A stretch of DNA of 51,682 nt from Brasilonema sp. UFV-L1 (GCF_012912105.1 NZ_QMEA01000032.1:1-51682), one strand, 5' to 3'; positions 25,852 to 36,400 are shown, counted from the stretch's first letter. The notes: a model not told the origin generated them from the letters alone. Made by a program: numbers and translations.

Positions 25852-28800
25852 GTGTCTAAACAAAATAATCTTTCCAGACGGCGAGCTAATCTTTCACCAG
25901 CAAAGCAAGCGCTTCTGGAAAGGTTGACGCGAGGTGAACATAAAACCAAATTGAGTGTTATCGAGCCGCGAAAAGAGCAGGCTCCTCCTCCACTGACTTT
26001 TGCCCAACAGCGGCTGTGGTTTCTTAACCAGTTGGAACCCAACAGTACTGGCTATAACATCCCTGTCACCATTCGCGTTACAGGGAGGCTTAACCAGGCA
26101 GCGTTGGAGCAAAGCTTCAACAAAATTGTGCTGCGTCATGAAGTCTTACGGACTACCTTTGCCGTTATAGATAGCCAACCCGTCCAAGTCATTCACTCTG
26201 CCCCCACCTCCACCATATCAATAGTGGATCTCCGGAATCTGCCTGTTATTAAGCGTGAAACTGAGGTAAAGCAGCTGATTATTGAGGCGGCTCAATGTCC
26301 TTTTGACTTGGGTGTCGGTCCATTGCTACGTACAACCTTACTGTGGCTGGATGAGGAGGAATACATCCTGCTAGTAGTAATGCATCACATTGTTACTGAT
26401 GAATGGTCAATGGGGGTATTCATTCAAGAACTATCGACTTTATATCCAGCTTTTTGTGTTCAAGAATCATCCCCTTTACCAGAATTACCTATCCAGTATG
26501 CAGACTTTGCAGTTTGGCAAAGACAACGCTTGAGTGAGTCCGTCCAAGAAACTCAACTCAATTATTGGCTTTCTCAATTAGATGGTGCGCCACAATTGTT
26601 ACAATTGCCCACTGACCGCCCTCGTCCAAGTGTGCAGACTTACCAAGGTACAGCTCAAAGTTTCACTATAAATACTGATTTAACCCAAAAGTTGCAAACC
26701 TTGTCTCAAGAGTCGGGTACAACCTTATTTATGACCCTACTGGCGGCGTTTGCCACTTTATTATATCGTTACAGTAATGAATCAGATATTTTAATTGGTT
26801 CACCCATTGCCAATCGCAACCCCAGTGAAACTGAGTCTTTGATTGGCTTTTTTGTGAATACTTTGGTGTTGAGAACCCGTTTTGAAGATAATCCTAGTTT
26901 TGAGAAGTTGCTTACACAGGTTAGGGAAACCACACTCAAAGCTTATGAACATCAGGACGTGCCTTTTGAACAAGTAGTAGAAGGATTGCAACCACAACGT
27001 TCTTTGAGTCATTCCCCCCTGTTTCAGGTGATGTTTGTGTTGCAAAATGCACCCAGGGGTGAACTAGAATTACCTGGTGTTACCTGGTGTGAGTTAAATC
27101 AGCAAAGCACAACTGCTATGTTTGATTTAACAGTGTCAATGATCGAAACTGACCAGGGATTGGTGAGTAAATGGGAGTACAATACTGACTTGTTTGATGG
27201 GTCAACCATTGAACGCATGGCTGCTCATTTCCAGAACTTGTGTAGAGCGATTGTGGAAAACCCAGTAGCAGCAGTGGGTGAATTACCCCTATTGAGTGAA
27301 GCAGAATGCCATCAGTTATTGTTGTCGTTTAATGATACTGCGTCAGTATATACCACTGAAAAATGTATTCATCAATTGTTTGAGTCGCAGGTAGAGAGAA
27401 CACCCCGATCTGTAGCGGTGGTGTTTGAGAATCAGCAGTTGAACTACGAGCAATTAAATCAAAGAGCCAACCAATTAGCACATCACCTGCAAACCCTGGG
27501 AGTGGGACCAGAGGTGCTAGTGGGTATTTGTGTAGAACGTTCGATGGAGATGGTGGTGGGACTGTTGGGGATACTTAAGGCTGGTGGTGGTTATGTACCC
27601 CTAGACCCCAATTATCCCCTTGAACGGTTGAGTTATATGTTGGCAGATTCGGGTGTGGAGATGTTGCTTACTCACAGGTCTTTGCTTGAATCTTTGCCGT
27701 CACATACTGCACAGGTGGTTTGTTTGGATAGCGATTGGGGGGCAATAGAGCAACACCAGAAGGATAATCTTGATGTTGGCGTATGTTCGGATAATTTGGC
27801 TTATGTGATCTACACTTCTGGTTCTACTGGACTGCCGAAGGGGGTTCAAATTTGCCACTACAGTGTGGTCAACTTCTTAAATTCTATGAGTCATTTTCTG
27901 AGATTAACTCAGGAAGATACTTTCAGTGCAGTTACCACTATTTCCTTTGATATTGCAGCCCTTGAACTTTATCTGCCATTAATGGTAGGCGCAAAAGTTA
28001 TCGTGGTTCCCCGTGAAATAGCTACTAATGGGGATTTGCTGTTTTCTGAATTATTCGAGTCGAAGACAACCGCTATGCAAGCTACACCAGCTACTTGGCA
28101 AATGCTATTAACTGGTGGTTGGTCTTCTCATTATCCCTTGAAAGTATTTTGCGGTGGTGAAGCATTACCAGCTCAATTAGCTCATCAAATTCTAGAAACT
28201 GGTAGCGAATTGTGGAATTTGTATGGTCCAACAGAAGCAACTATCTGGTCTACAATTTACCAAGTAGGAGCAAACAAAACAGTAGCAAGAAACGAAGATG
28301 CTTCTTCTTTTATTGGTCGCCCCATAAGTAACACCCAAATATACATCTTAGACTCACACCTCCAACCAGTACCAGTGGGAGTGGCAGGAGAACTCTACAT
28401 TGGAGGTGATGGCTTAGCCAGAGGTTACCTCAACCGCCCAGAACTAACCCAAGAAAAATTTATCCCAAATCCCTTCTCTAATTCTAAATCAGAGCGCCTT
28501 TACAAAACAGGCGACTCGGCCTGCTATGATAGTAATGGTGAGATTAAATTTCTTGGTCGCATTGACCAGCAAGTGAAAGTACGGGGCTTTCGCATCGAAC
28601 TCGGAGAAATCGAAGCCGTCCTCAACACCCATCCGCAAATCGAACAAGCTGTAGTTATTGCAAAAGAAGATATTCCTGGTAACAAACGCTTAGTTGGCTA
28701 TGTAGTTACTTATAATGAATCACTCACTACCAACCAACTACGTGAATTCCTCATACAGAAGCTACCAGAATACATGGTGCCAAATGTCTTTGTCACTTTA

Positions 28801-30564
28801 GACACTCTACCGTTAACACCCAACGGCAAAGTAGATCGCAAAACACTACCAGCACCTGAAACTGTAAGAGATGAATTATCAGGGACTTTTGTTGCACCTC
28901 AAACTCCAGTAGAAAAAATCCTAGCCAAAATTTGGACTCAAGTTCTCCGCATCGAACAGGTAGGCATTCACGATAACTTCTTTGAATTCGGTGGAGATTC
29001 AATTACCAGTATTCAGATTGTAGCCAGAGCCAAAAAGATGGGTTTGGAACTAACTCCCAGGCATATGTTTTCTCACCAAACAATTGCCAAATTGGCCGAA
29101 GTCACTACAACAACCCAAAATATTCACTTGGCGACTGGGGAGATACCGCTTACCCCCACCCAACAATGTTTCTTCCAGCAAAATTTACCTAACCCAGCAC
29201 GCTGCGCTCAGACAATTTTACTGGAAGTGCAACAAGCAATTGCACCCGAGCTTATAGCGCAAGTCGTGCAGCAGTTACTGTTGCAGCATGATGCACTCCG
29301 TTTGCGTTTTAGAAACGAGGAATCTGGATGGCGGCAATTGCTAGCCGATCGCGATGATGTTTTACCAATTACAAAACTGGATTTTTCCACACTGGCTGAA
29401 GTAGAGCAAGAATCGGCACAAAAAGAAGCGATCGCCCAATTACAAGCAAGTCTAAATTTATCAGATAAACCACTAATACAGTTTGCTCTTTGCGATCTAG
29501 GTAAGCAAAAGCCTCAGCGTATATTCATAGTCATTCACTCTTTAATTGTCGATCCGGCTGCTTGGCAGATTTTGCTAGAAGATTTCCAAACGGCTTGCAA
29601 CCAAGTTATACTTGGAGAAACGATACACTTGCCACCAAAAACAAGCTTATGGCAACACTGGGCTAACCGCATCCATCAGTACGCTCGATCATCAACCATT
29701 CAGCAAGAACTAGATTACTGGTTGGCAGAGTCTCGCAGGCAGGTACAGCCTTTACCAATAGACTTCTATGAGGGTAAAACACAAGTAAAAAATATTACTA
29801 CAAGCTCAGTTGTCCTAAGCGCGGCACAGACGCAAGCCCTTTTACAGGAAGTACCTAAGGCTTATAAAACCCAAACTAATGATGTCTTGCTGACAGCACT
29901 GGTGCAGGCTTTTGAGCAGTGGACGGGAGAAAGTAAACTGCTGGTAGATTTGCAATATCAAGGGCGGCAAAAAATCTTTGATAATATAAATGTATCGCGT
30001 ACTGTCGGCTGTTTTACTAGTACCTTCCCAGCGTTATTAGATGCTAGAGAGAATAGCGATTTTGGAGAGACATTGAAGGCAATTAAAGAGCAGTTACGTT
30101 TGATACCAAATAAAGGTATAGGCTATAGCGTATTGCGCTATCTCTGCGGTGAAAGCATCGCCATAGAAATGCAAGCTCTACCGTCAGCAGAGGTGAGATT
30201 TTATTACCAAGAGCAATTTGATCAAGTTTTTCCTCAATCATCTCTGTTAACACAGACGAAACAATCCACTGATTTGAACCCAAGTATAGAAGAAAAGGGC
30301 AACTATTTACTGGATATTAGTTGGTCGATTGTTCATAACCAGTTGCAATTGAATTGGACATATAGCAAAGATATTTATCGCCAAAGCACGATAGAAAGAT
30401 TGATTGAAACTTTCATGGAGGCATTGCGATCGCTCATCAGCCATTGTCAATCGAGTAAAGCACACTATACACCTTCTGACTTTCCGCGCGCGAATTTGAG
30501 TCAAAAAGACTTAGATCGACTCCTAGCACCAATCAACCGCAAGAGCAGAAACGCGAGTAATTAA
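25852..30564 (+). CDS. NRPS module: C-A(Gly)-PCP-degenerate E
   Basis: A module of 1570 residues with a GTG start. The N-terminus is basic and helical (RRRANLSPAKQALLERL) and faces the acidic tail of the preceding PKS. C 45-490 has HHIVTDE near 178: both His and the Asp are kept but the usual Gly is Glu. A 515-1000 has code DILQFGLIWK, a glycine pattern (DILQLGLIWK). PCP near 1050 has GGDSI, the form usual before epimerases. From about 1095 an epimerase-like domain follows (LTPTQQCFFQQ, VGCFTSTFP), but its HHLxVDGxSW motif reads IHSLIVDPAAW and the EGHGRE region is unrecognisable (DLQYQGRQ). Epimerisation is not expected, and glycine would not need it. It may serve as a docking platform for the free C domain two bases downstream. 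Confidence 0.9.
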   Translation: MSKQNNLSRRRANLSPAKQALLERLTRGEHKTKLSVIEPRKEQAPPPLTFAQQRLWFLNQLEPNSTGYNIPVTIRVTGRLNQAALEQSFNKIVLRHEVLRTTFAVIDSQPVQVIHSAPTSTISIVDLRNLPVIKRETEVKQLIIEAAQCPFDLGVGPLLRTTLLWLDEEEYILLVVMHHIVTDEWSMGVFIQELSTLYPAFCVQESSPLPELPIQYADFAVWQRQRLSESVQETQLNYWLSQLDGAPQLLQLPTDRPRPSVQTYQGTAQSFTINTDLTQKLQTLSQESGTTLFMTLLAAFATLLYRYSNESDILIGSPIANRNPSETESLIGFFVNTLVLRTRFEDNPSFEKLLTQVRETTLKAYEHQDVPFEQVVEGLQPQRSLSHSPLFQVMFVLQNAPRGELELPGVTWCELNQQSTTAMFDLTVSMIETDQGLVSKWEYNTDLFDGSTIERMAAHFQNLCRAIVENPVAAVGELPLLSEAECHQLLLSFNDTASVYTTEKCIHQLFESQVERTPRSVAVVFENQQLNYEQLNQRANQLAHHLQTLGVGPEVLVGICVERSMEMVVGLLGILKAGGGYVPLDPNYPLERLSYMLADSGVEMLLTHRSLLESLPSHTAQVVCLDSDWGAIEQHQKDNLDVGVCSDNLAYVIYTSGSTGLPKGVQICHYSVVNFLNSMSHFLRLTQEDTFSAVTTISFDIAALELYLPLMVGAKVIVVPREIATNGDLLFSELFESKTTAMQATPATWQMLLTGGWSSHYPLKVFCGGEALPAQLAHQILETGSELWNLYGPTEATIWSTIYQVGANKTVARNEDASSFIGRPISNTQIYILDSHLQPVPVGVAGELYIGGDGLARGYLNRPELTQEKFIPNPFSNSKSERLYKTGDSACYDSNGEIKFLGRIDQQVKVRGFRIELGEIEAVLNTHPQIEQAVVIAKEDIPGNKRLVGYVVTYNESLTTNQLREFLIQKLPEYMVPNVFVTLDTLPLTPNGKVDRKTLPAPETVRDELSGTFVAPQTPVEKILAKIWTQVLRIEQVGIHDNFFEFGGDSITSIQIVARAKKMGLELTPRHMFSHQTIAKLAEVTTTTQNIHLATGEIPLTPTQQCFFQQNLPNPARCAQTILLEVQQAIAPELIAQVVQQLLLQHDALRLRFRNEESGWRQLLADRDDVLPITKLDFSTLAEVEQESAQKEAIAQLQASLNLSDKPLIQFALCDLGKQKPQRIFIVIHSLIVDPAAWQILLEDFQTACNQVILGETIHLPPKTSLWQHWANRIHQYARSSTIQQELDYWLAESRRQVQPLPIDFYEGKTQVKNITTSSVVLSAAQTQALLQEVPKAYKTQTNDVLLTALVQAFEQWTGESKLLVDLQYQGRQKIFDNINVSRTVGCFTSTFPALLDARENSDFGETLKAIKEQLRLIPNKGIGYSVLRYLCGESIAIEMQALPSAEVRFYYQEQFDQVFPQSSLLTQTKQSTDLNPSIEEKGNYLLDISWSIVHNQLQLNWTYSKDIYRQSTIERLIETFMEALRSLISHCQSSKAHYTPSDFPRANLSQKDLDRLLAPINRKSRNASN
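28315..28475. repeat. 161-base segment nearly identical to 19635-19795
   Basis: Partner of the segment in the Asn-like A domain; two mismatches by eye over 161 bases in a region that encodes the A7-A8 stretch. Confidence 0.85.
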
Positions 30565-30565
30565 A

Positions 30566-31978
30566 ATGAAAACAGAAAACATCGAAGATATCTACGAACT
30601 GACACCCATACAAAAGGGTCTGCTGTTCCAAAGTTTGTACGAGCCGGAATTGGGAGTTTATTTTTTCCAGGTGAGGTTTGCTATACGTGGCAATTTGAAC
30701 GTTGTCGCTTTCGATCACGCCTGGCAGCAAGTTGCAGCAAGGCATACGGCCTTACGTACAGGCTTTTACTGGGAAAATCTTGATAAACCGCTACAAATTG
30801 TCTACCGACAAGTCAAAGTCCCTTTAGAAGAGCTTGATTTGCGAGGAATAGATTCAGTAGAACAGCAAAAACGCTCTTCTTCTTTTTTGGAAAGCGATCG
30901 CCAAAAGGGCTTCGATTTGTCCCAAGAATGCCTGATGCGCCTAACTTTAATTCGTTTAACCGATGACTCTTACCAATTTGTCTGGAGTCACCACTTTATT
31001 ATCATTGACGGCTGGTCAATACCGTTAATCTTCAAGGACTTGATTGAATTTTACGAAGCACAGTGCCGAAGTCAAGATTTACCTATAGAACCAGGTGTTC
31101 CCTATCGATACTACATTGACTGGTTGCAACAGCAAGACATATCTAAAACCGAGAAATTTTGGCAAGAAGCACTCAGCGGCATACAAGCGCCTACTCCTGT
31201 GACTAACCTAGATACGGATCGTCAGTCGAGTTTAGAAGAAAGATTTGATGAGCAAAACCTTTATTTATCAGCAGCAACTACAGCAGCATTGCTATCATTG
31301 GCAAGACAGCATCAACTCACCCCAAGTACCTTATTCCAAGGAATTTGGGCTTTACTTCTAAGTCGTTACAGTTGTCATCGCACCGTAGTTTATGGCTGTA
31401 CTGTTTCTGGTCGTCCAACAGATTTAGAAGGGGTAGAGTCGATGGTAGGGATGTTAATCAACACTTTGCCTGTAAAAGTGACAATTGATACTGAAAAATC
31501 TTTACTGCAATGGCTCAAACAGCTGCAAGCTCAACTGGCGGAAATGCGTCAGTATGAGTACAGCCCATTAGTAGAAATTCAAGGCTGGAGTCAAGTACCA
31601 AGAAACTTACCCTTATTTGAGAGCATAGTAGTGTATGAGAGATTACCAGTAGATCCAATTTTAGAGCAATGGCAGGGAGATTTAGAAGTTTCTTCAGGCA
31701 CATTTTATTACAAAACTAATTATCCCTTAACTATAGCAATTTATCCTGGTTCAGAGTTTTGTATCGCCATCAATTATGATTTCCGCCGTTTTGATGCTGC
31801 CACAATTAGCAACATTCAGGAAGATTTTGAGATATTGCTTCAAGGTATGGTGAATCATCCTGATGTGCTATTAAAAGACTTTTTATTACTTTTAGATCGA
31901 GAACAGCATATTTCTTCTTTGCTGGAAAAAGAAGTAACATTTGATTTTGATTTTGACAAAATAGCAACAGTTTATTAA
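30566..31978 (+). CDS. Free-standing NRPS condensation domain
   Basis: A complete 470-residue C domain with no attached A or PCP. LTPIQKGLLFQSLYEPE at the start is the signature of C domains that normally follow an epimerase (DCL type). The catalytic motif HHFIIIDG is intact near 142. The gene begins two bases after the degenerate-epimerase gene. Its likely job is to join the upstream peptidyl-Gly to Dab, because the Dab-loading protein at 33451 keeps only the C-terminal half of a C domain. The role in trans is an inference from gene order and complementarity; the fold and motif are directly visible. Confidence 0.88.
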   Translation: MKTENIEDIYELTPIQKGLLFQSLYEPELGVYFFQVRFAIRGNLNVVAFDHAWQQVAARHTALRTGFYWENLDKPLQIVYRQVKVPLEELDLRGIDSVEQQKRSSSFLESDRQKGFDLSQECLMRLTLIRLTDDSYQFVWSHHFIIIDGWSIPLIFKDLIEFYEAQCRSQDLPIEPGVPYRYYIDWLQQQDISKTEKFWQEALSGIQAPTPVTNLDTDRQSSLEERFDEQNLYLSAATTAALLSLARQHQLTPSTLFQGIWALLLSRYSCHRTVVYGCTVSGRPTDLEGVESMVGMLINTLPVKVTIDTEKSLLQWLKQLQAQLAEMRQYEYSPLVEIQGWSQVPRNLPLFESIVVYERLPVDPILEQWQGDLEVSSGTFYYKTNYPLTIAIYPGSEFCIAINYDFRRFDAATISNIQEDFEILLQGMVNHPDVLLKDFLLLLDREQHISSLLEKEVTFDFDFDKIATVY

Positions 31979-32054
31979 AAGACACTGTTTATTGCTATTC
32001 TGGTTTATTCATCTACAAAATTCCCTACAGCCTAATCTACATCACCTGAAAACT

Positions 32055-32059
32055 GAGGT
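32055..32059 (+). promoter_or_regulatory. Ribosome-binding site of the aminotransferase gene
   Basis: GAGGT lies four bases before ATG 32064. It selects this start over the open frame that extends upstream to 31992, whose extra residues do not resemble the family. Confidence 0.6.
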
Positions 32060-32063
32060 ATTT

Positions 32064-33356
32064 ATGAGTTTCATGTCCATAAAACAAGAAAGTAATCATC
32101 TGAATATTTTTGCAGAAAAAGAATCTAACGTTAGAAGTTATTGTAGAAACTTTCCGGAGATTTTTCATCGAGCTAAAGGTTCTATCATCTATTCTGAGTC
32201 TGGTAAAGAATATATTGATTTTTTAGCTGGTGCCGGAGCTTTAAATTATGGTCATAACAATGACTATATCAAACAAAGAGTCATGTCTTATTTAGATTCA
32301 GATGCGATCGCGCATGGTCTAGATATGTATACATCAGCAAAAAAAGAGTTTTTAGAAAAGTTTTCAAGTAGTGTATTAACCCCAAAAAACTTAGATTATA
32401 AAGTTCAATTTTGCGGACCAACTGGTACAAACGGGGTAGAAGCAGCTTTAAAATTAGCCCGAAAAATCAAAAAACGACCTGGTATTTTCTCTTTTATGGG
32501 AGGATATCATGGGATGACTTTGGGGAGCTTATCTGCTACCAGTAATATCAAGATGCGATCTGGATTTGGTGTGACAGCAAATCATGTGACATTCATGCCT
32601 TATCCATACGGATTTATGGAAAGCTTTGACACTATAGGCTTTATTGAATCTGTACTCAGTGATGTCAATTCTGGAATTGAAAAACCAGCCGCAATTCTCT
32701 TTGAAACAGTACAAGCTGAAGGGGGGATAATTGTAGCACCTGTTGAGTGGATACAAAAACTCAGAAATTTATGTGCTCGCCATGATATTTTACTAATTTG
32801 TGATGATATTCAAGTTGGTTGTGGTCGCACTGGTCCGTTCTTTTCATTTGAAAGAGCAAATATTGTTCCTGACATGGTAGTGCTGTCAAAATCCATCGGT
32901 GGTTATGGATTTCCCATGTCGTTATTATTAATTAAACCAGAGTTAGATATTTGGGAGCCTGGAGAGCATACTGGCACTTTTCGGGGAAATCAACTAGCTT
33001 TCGTTGGTGGTGCAGCTGCCTTAGAATATCGAGATAATTGCCATCTTGAAAATGAAGTTAAACTTAAAGGTTTTTTCTTACAAAAGTTTTTAAATCAGGA
33101 AATATTGCCAATTAATGAAAGCATTAATATCCGAGGAATAGGAATGATTTGGGGAATCGATATAGCAAATTTTGGTGATGCTAGTCTTGCTAAAAATATA
33201 GCTGATCGATGCTTTGAACTAGGATTAATAGTAGAGCGAGTTGGAAGAAACGATACAGTTATAAAAATTTTACCACCATTGACAATTGAAATATCAACAT
33301 TACAAACCGGATGTTCAATTATAAAACAAGCTTTTTTTGATTGTTTATTACATTAA
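32064..33356 (+). CDS. Diaminobutyrate--2-oxoglutarate aminotransferase (EctB-like)
   Basis: A class III PLP aminotransferase of 430 residues, the usual length for EctB/DABA aminotransferases. It converts aspartate semialdehyde and glutamate to 2,4-diaminobutyrate (Dab). Family landmarks: ESNVRSYCRNFP near the start, KEYIDFLAGAGALNYGHNN, FCGPTGTNGVEAALKLAR, CDDIQVGCGRTG and the PLP lysine Lys276 in LSKSIGGYGFPM. No ectA or ectC lies nearby, so ectoine synthesis is not indicated. It sits directly before an NRPS whose adenylation code fits Dab, which makes precursor supply its likely role. Other class III aminotransferases cannot be excluded from motifs alone, but the match to the EctB pattern is close. 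Confidence 0.9.
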   Translation: MSFMSIKQESNHLNIFAEKESNVRSYCRNFPEIFHRAKGSIIYSESGKEYIDFLAGAGALNYGHNNDYIKQRVMSYLDSDAIAHGLDMYTSAKKEFLEKFSSSVLTPKNLDYKVQFCGPTGTNGVEAALKLARKIKKRPGIFSFMGGYHGMTLGSLSATSNIKMRSGFGVTANHVTFMPYPYGFMESFDTIGFIESVLSDVNSGIEKPAAILFETVQAEGGIIVAPVEWIQKLRNLCARHDILLICDDIQVGCGRTGPFFSFERANIVPDMVVLSKSIGGYGFPMSLLLIKPELDIWEPGEHTGTFRGNQLAFVGGAAALEYRDNCHLENEVKLKGFFLQKFLNQEILPINESINIRGIGMIWGIDIANFGDASLAKNIADRCFELGLIVERVGRNDTVIKILPPLTIEISTLQTGCSIIKQAFFDCLLH

Positions 33357-33437
33357 AAAGAAAATTTTCTCTTTGATAACAAGCAGTTGATCAATACAAG
33401 CCTAGATATTGAACAGAGAACCCACACAATACTTCTC

Positions 33438-33442
33438 AGGAG
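33438..33442 (+). promoter_or_regulatory. Ribosome-binding site fixing the start of the Dab NRPS
   Basis: AGGAG lies eight bases before ATG 33451. It supports that start rather than a TTG at 33409, and so confirms that the protein begins in the second half of a C domain. Confidence 0.65.
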
Positions 33443-33450
33443 ACATAATA

Positions 33451-36400
33451 ATGCTTGCTAATGAAATTAAAACGAACCCGATATCTCAAAATTCTTTTTC
33501 TCAAAAAATCTACTGGTTAAATAAATTATCTGGAGAGTTACCAGAGACAAATATCCTACCAGATTATATCAGAGCCAACTTAGATAATGACAAAAATCAA
33601 AACTTCACATTTGAGTTATCAGATGTTGTATCTCAGAAAATCATTAAATTCACTAAAAAATCTGAATTATCTATATATTTGTTTTTGTTAGCAGTAGTGA
33701 GCATCTTGCTACATAAATATATTGGTAACCCTGATATAATTGTCGGTTCACCTACTTATTACCCAAGAAGTAGCAAAGAATTGATTAATAAGTTTGTACC
33801 GTTACGTTTTCAGATTACAAATCAACTTACTTTCAAAGAACTTATACTACAAGTGAAAAATACTACTGTTGATGCTTATAGCCATCAAAATTATTCATTG
33901 GATGAATTAGTGCGCTTGTTACAAGTTTTCCCAAGTCAAAACCGCTGTCCCATTTTTGATATCGTGGTTTTATTAGAAAATATTCATACACAAGCAGCGC
34001 TATCTCAACTGAAAAATGATATTACTTTTGTTTTTACAGTTGAACATAACCATATTAGCGGTAAAATCATTTATAAAAAATCTCTTTTTGATAAAGAAAC
34101 TATCAAAAGAATAGTCAAACATTCTGTAACTATAATGGAGTGTGTAACCGATAACTTTGATTTAAAAATCTCAGATATTGATTTCTTAAAAGATGAGGAA
34201 AAATATCAATTGTTAAAAGTTTTTAACGATAATAGCCGAATTTATCCATTTGAACAGACAATTCACCAATTATTTGAAAATCAGGTACGGCATGCACCTA
34301 ATAAAATTGCTATAGTCTATCAAGATACTGAAGTTACATATAATGAACTTAACGAAAAAGCCAATAGACTAGCTTGGTTCCTTCAAAAATTAGGAGTAAA
34401 ACCAGGCGATTTTGTAGGAATTTTGCATCATCGTCATCCAAATTTTCTCATAGGAATGCTTGCTATCCTAAAGGCGGGTGGAGCTTATGTACCTATTGAT
34501 AGCAGTTATCCTCAAGAAAGAATCATATATATGCTATCTAATAGCAAAGTTCAAATTCTTTTAACAGAATCTGCATTGTTAAATGCATTAAATGGCGGAA
34601 CCAAAGACGAGCAATATTTAAAATGCTTAGTTTGTTTAGACATTGAAGATAGTCATCAAGTAATTTCTCCTTTAGCTGGAATAAATATCTACGGACAGAG
34701 TGACTTTGAACAATTATCAAAATATAATCCGGCAGCTATAAATAATAGCGGTATCGCTCCGGCTTACACGATGTATACTTCCGGTTCTACCGGCTTACCA
34801 AAAGGAGTCATTATTAGGCATGGAGGTGCGATTAATCATATCTATGCCCAATTTGAGGCTTTAGAGTTAACTGAAGAATTGGCTTTTCTGCAAAGCGCTC
34901 CTGCTTCATCAGATATTTCCGTTTGGCAATTTTTAGCACCCATACTGATTGGAGGAAAAACTGTCATTGTAGATACGGAAACTGTTTTACAACCGTCAAA
35001 ATTATTTCAGGTCGTTCAAGCACAAAAGCTAACTCTCATTGAACTCGTCCCGGTTGTACTCAAAGGATTACTTGACTATATCTCCAGTTTATCGATGCAG
35101 CAAAGATTATTACCGCATCTGAAATGGATGATGGTAACGGGAGAATCTGTATCGGTAGAATTAGTAAATTATTGGTTGAGTATCTATCCAGAAATTGGGG
35201 TTGCTAATGCTTACGGACCAACGGAAGCAGCTGATGATATTACTCAATTTATTATCAAAAAACCTTTACCAGAAAATCAACGAAGCGTTCCGATTGGTAA
35301 ACCATTAGCAAACTTAAATCTCTATATTCTTGATTCTGAGATGAAATTACTCCCGATTGGTGTTCCGGGAGAAATTTGTGTATCGGGATTTGGGGTTGGC
35401 AAAGGATATTGGAAAAATGAAGCAAGTACCAAGTCAAGTTTTATTCCCAACCCATTTTTAGATACTGCCAAACCCTTACCAGGCACTGAACAAGACTTCA
35501 TCTACAAAACTGGAGATTTAGGCAGGTGGCTTGCTGATGGAACTATCGAATTTTTAGGACGCATAGATCACCAAGTCAAGATTCGTGGCTTCCGCATTGA
35601 GCTAGGAGAGATTAAGGCGCTACTGGCACAACATCCAGCAGTACGTGAGACTGTGGTGATAACTAGGGAAGATAGTCCTGGAAACAAGCGCTTAGTAGCT
35701 TACGTTGTGCTTCAAACAGAAGTTGTAGGAGTCCAGCATAATCTGCGGTGTTTTATGCATGAGAAACTGCCAGAACACATGATACCCTCAGCTTTTGTGG
35801 CATTGGAGGCACTGCCATTAACACCTAACGGCAAAGTAGATCGCCGCGCTTTACCAGCACCAGAACAAACACAGCAATTATTGTCAGAAACATTTATACC
35901 ACCGCGCACATTTGTTGAGGAAATGGTGGTTAATATCTGGTCTAAAGTCTTGGGTGTTGAACATATCGGTATTAACGATAATTTCTTTGAACTGGGGGGA
36001 CACTCGTTGCTGGCAACAATGGTGATTGCTCGCCTCAGAGAAGCATTTAAGATTGAATTACCTCTACGCTGTTTATTTGAAGCACCTACTGTAGCTAGTT
36101 TAAGCGATCGCATTGGGCGCACAGACCAAAAACTTCAGGCTCCTCCCATTCAACAAGTATCGCGGGATCAAGAACTACCTCTGTCTTTCGCTCAACAGCG
36201 ACTTTGGTTCCTCGACCAATTACAACCCGGTAACTCTTCCTATAACATCCCAATAGGAGTGCGTCTGCAAGGTGTACTCAATATATTGGTGCTACAGCAA
36301 AGTTTCCAAGAAGTTATTAACCGTCACGAAGCCTTGCGGACAGTCTTTACCACGGCGGCTGATCAACCAATTCAGATGATTATCCAGTCTCATAGCTTCA

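Noticed and set aside
29140-30564. Active epimerase giving a D residue
   Set aside because: The HHxxxDG motif is HSLIVDP and the substrate code is glycine.
32064-33356. Ectoine biosynthesis
   Set aside because: Only an EctB-like gene is present; ectA and ectC are absent and the neighbour activates a Dab-like substrate.
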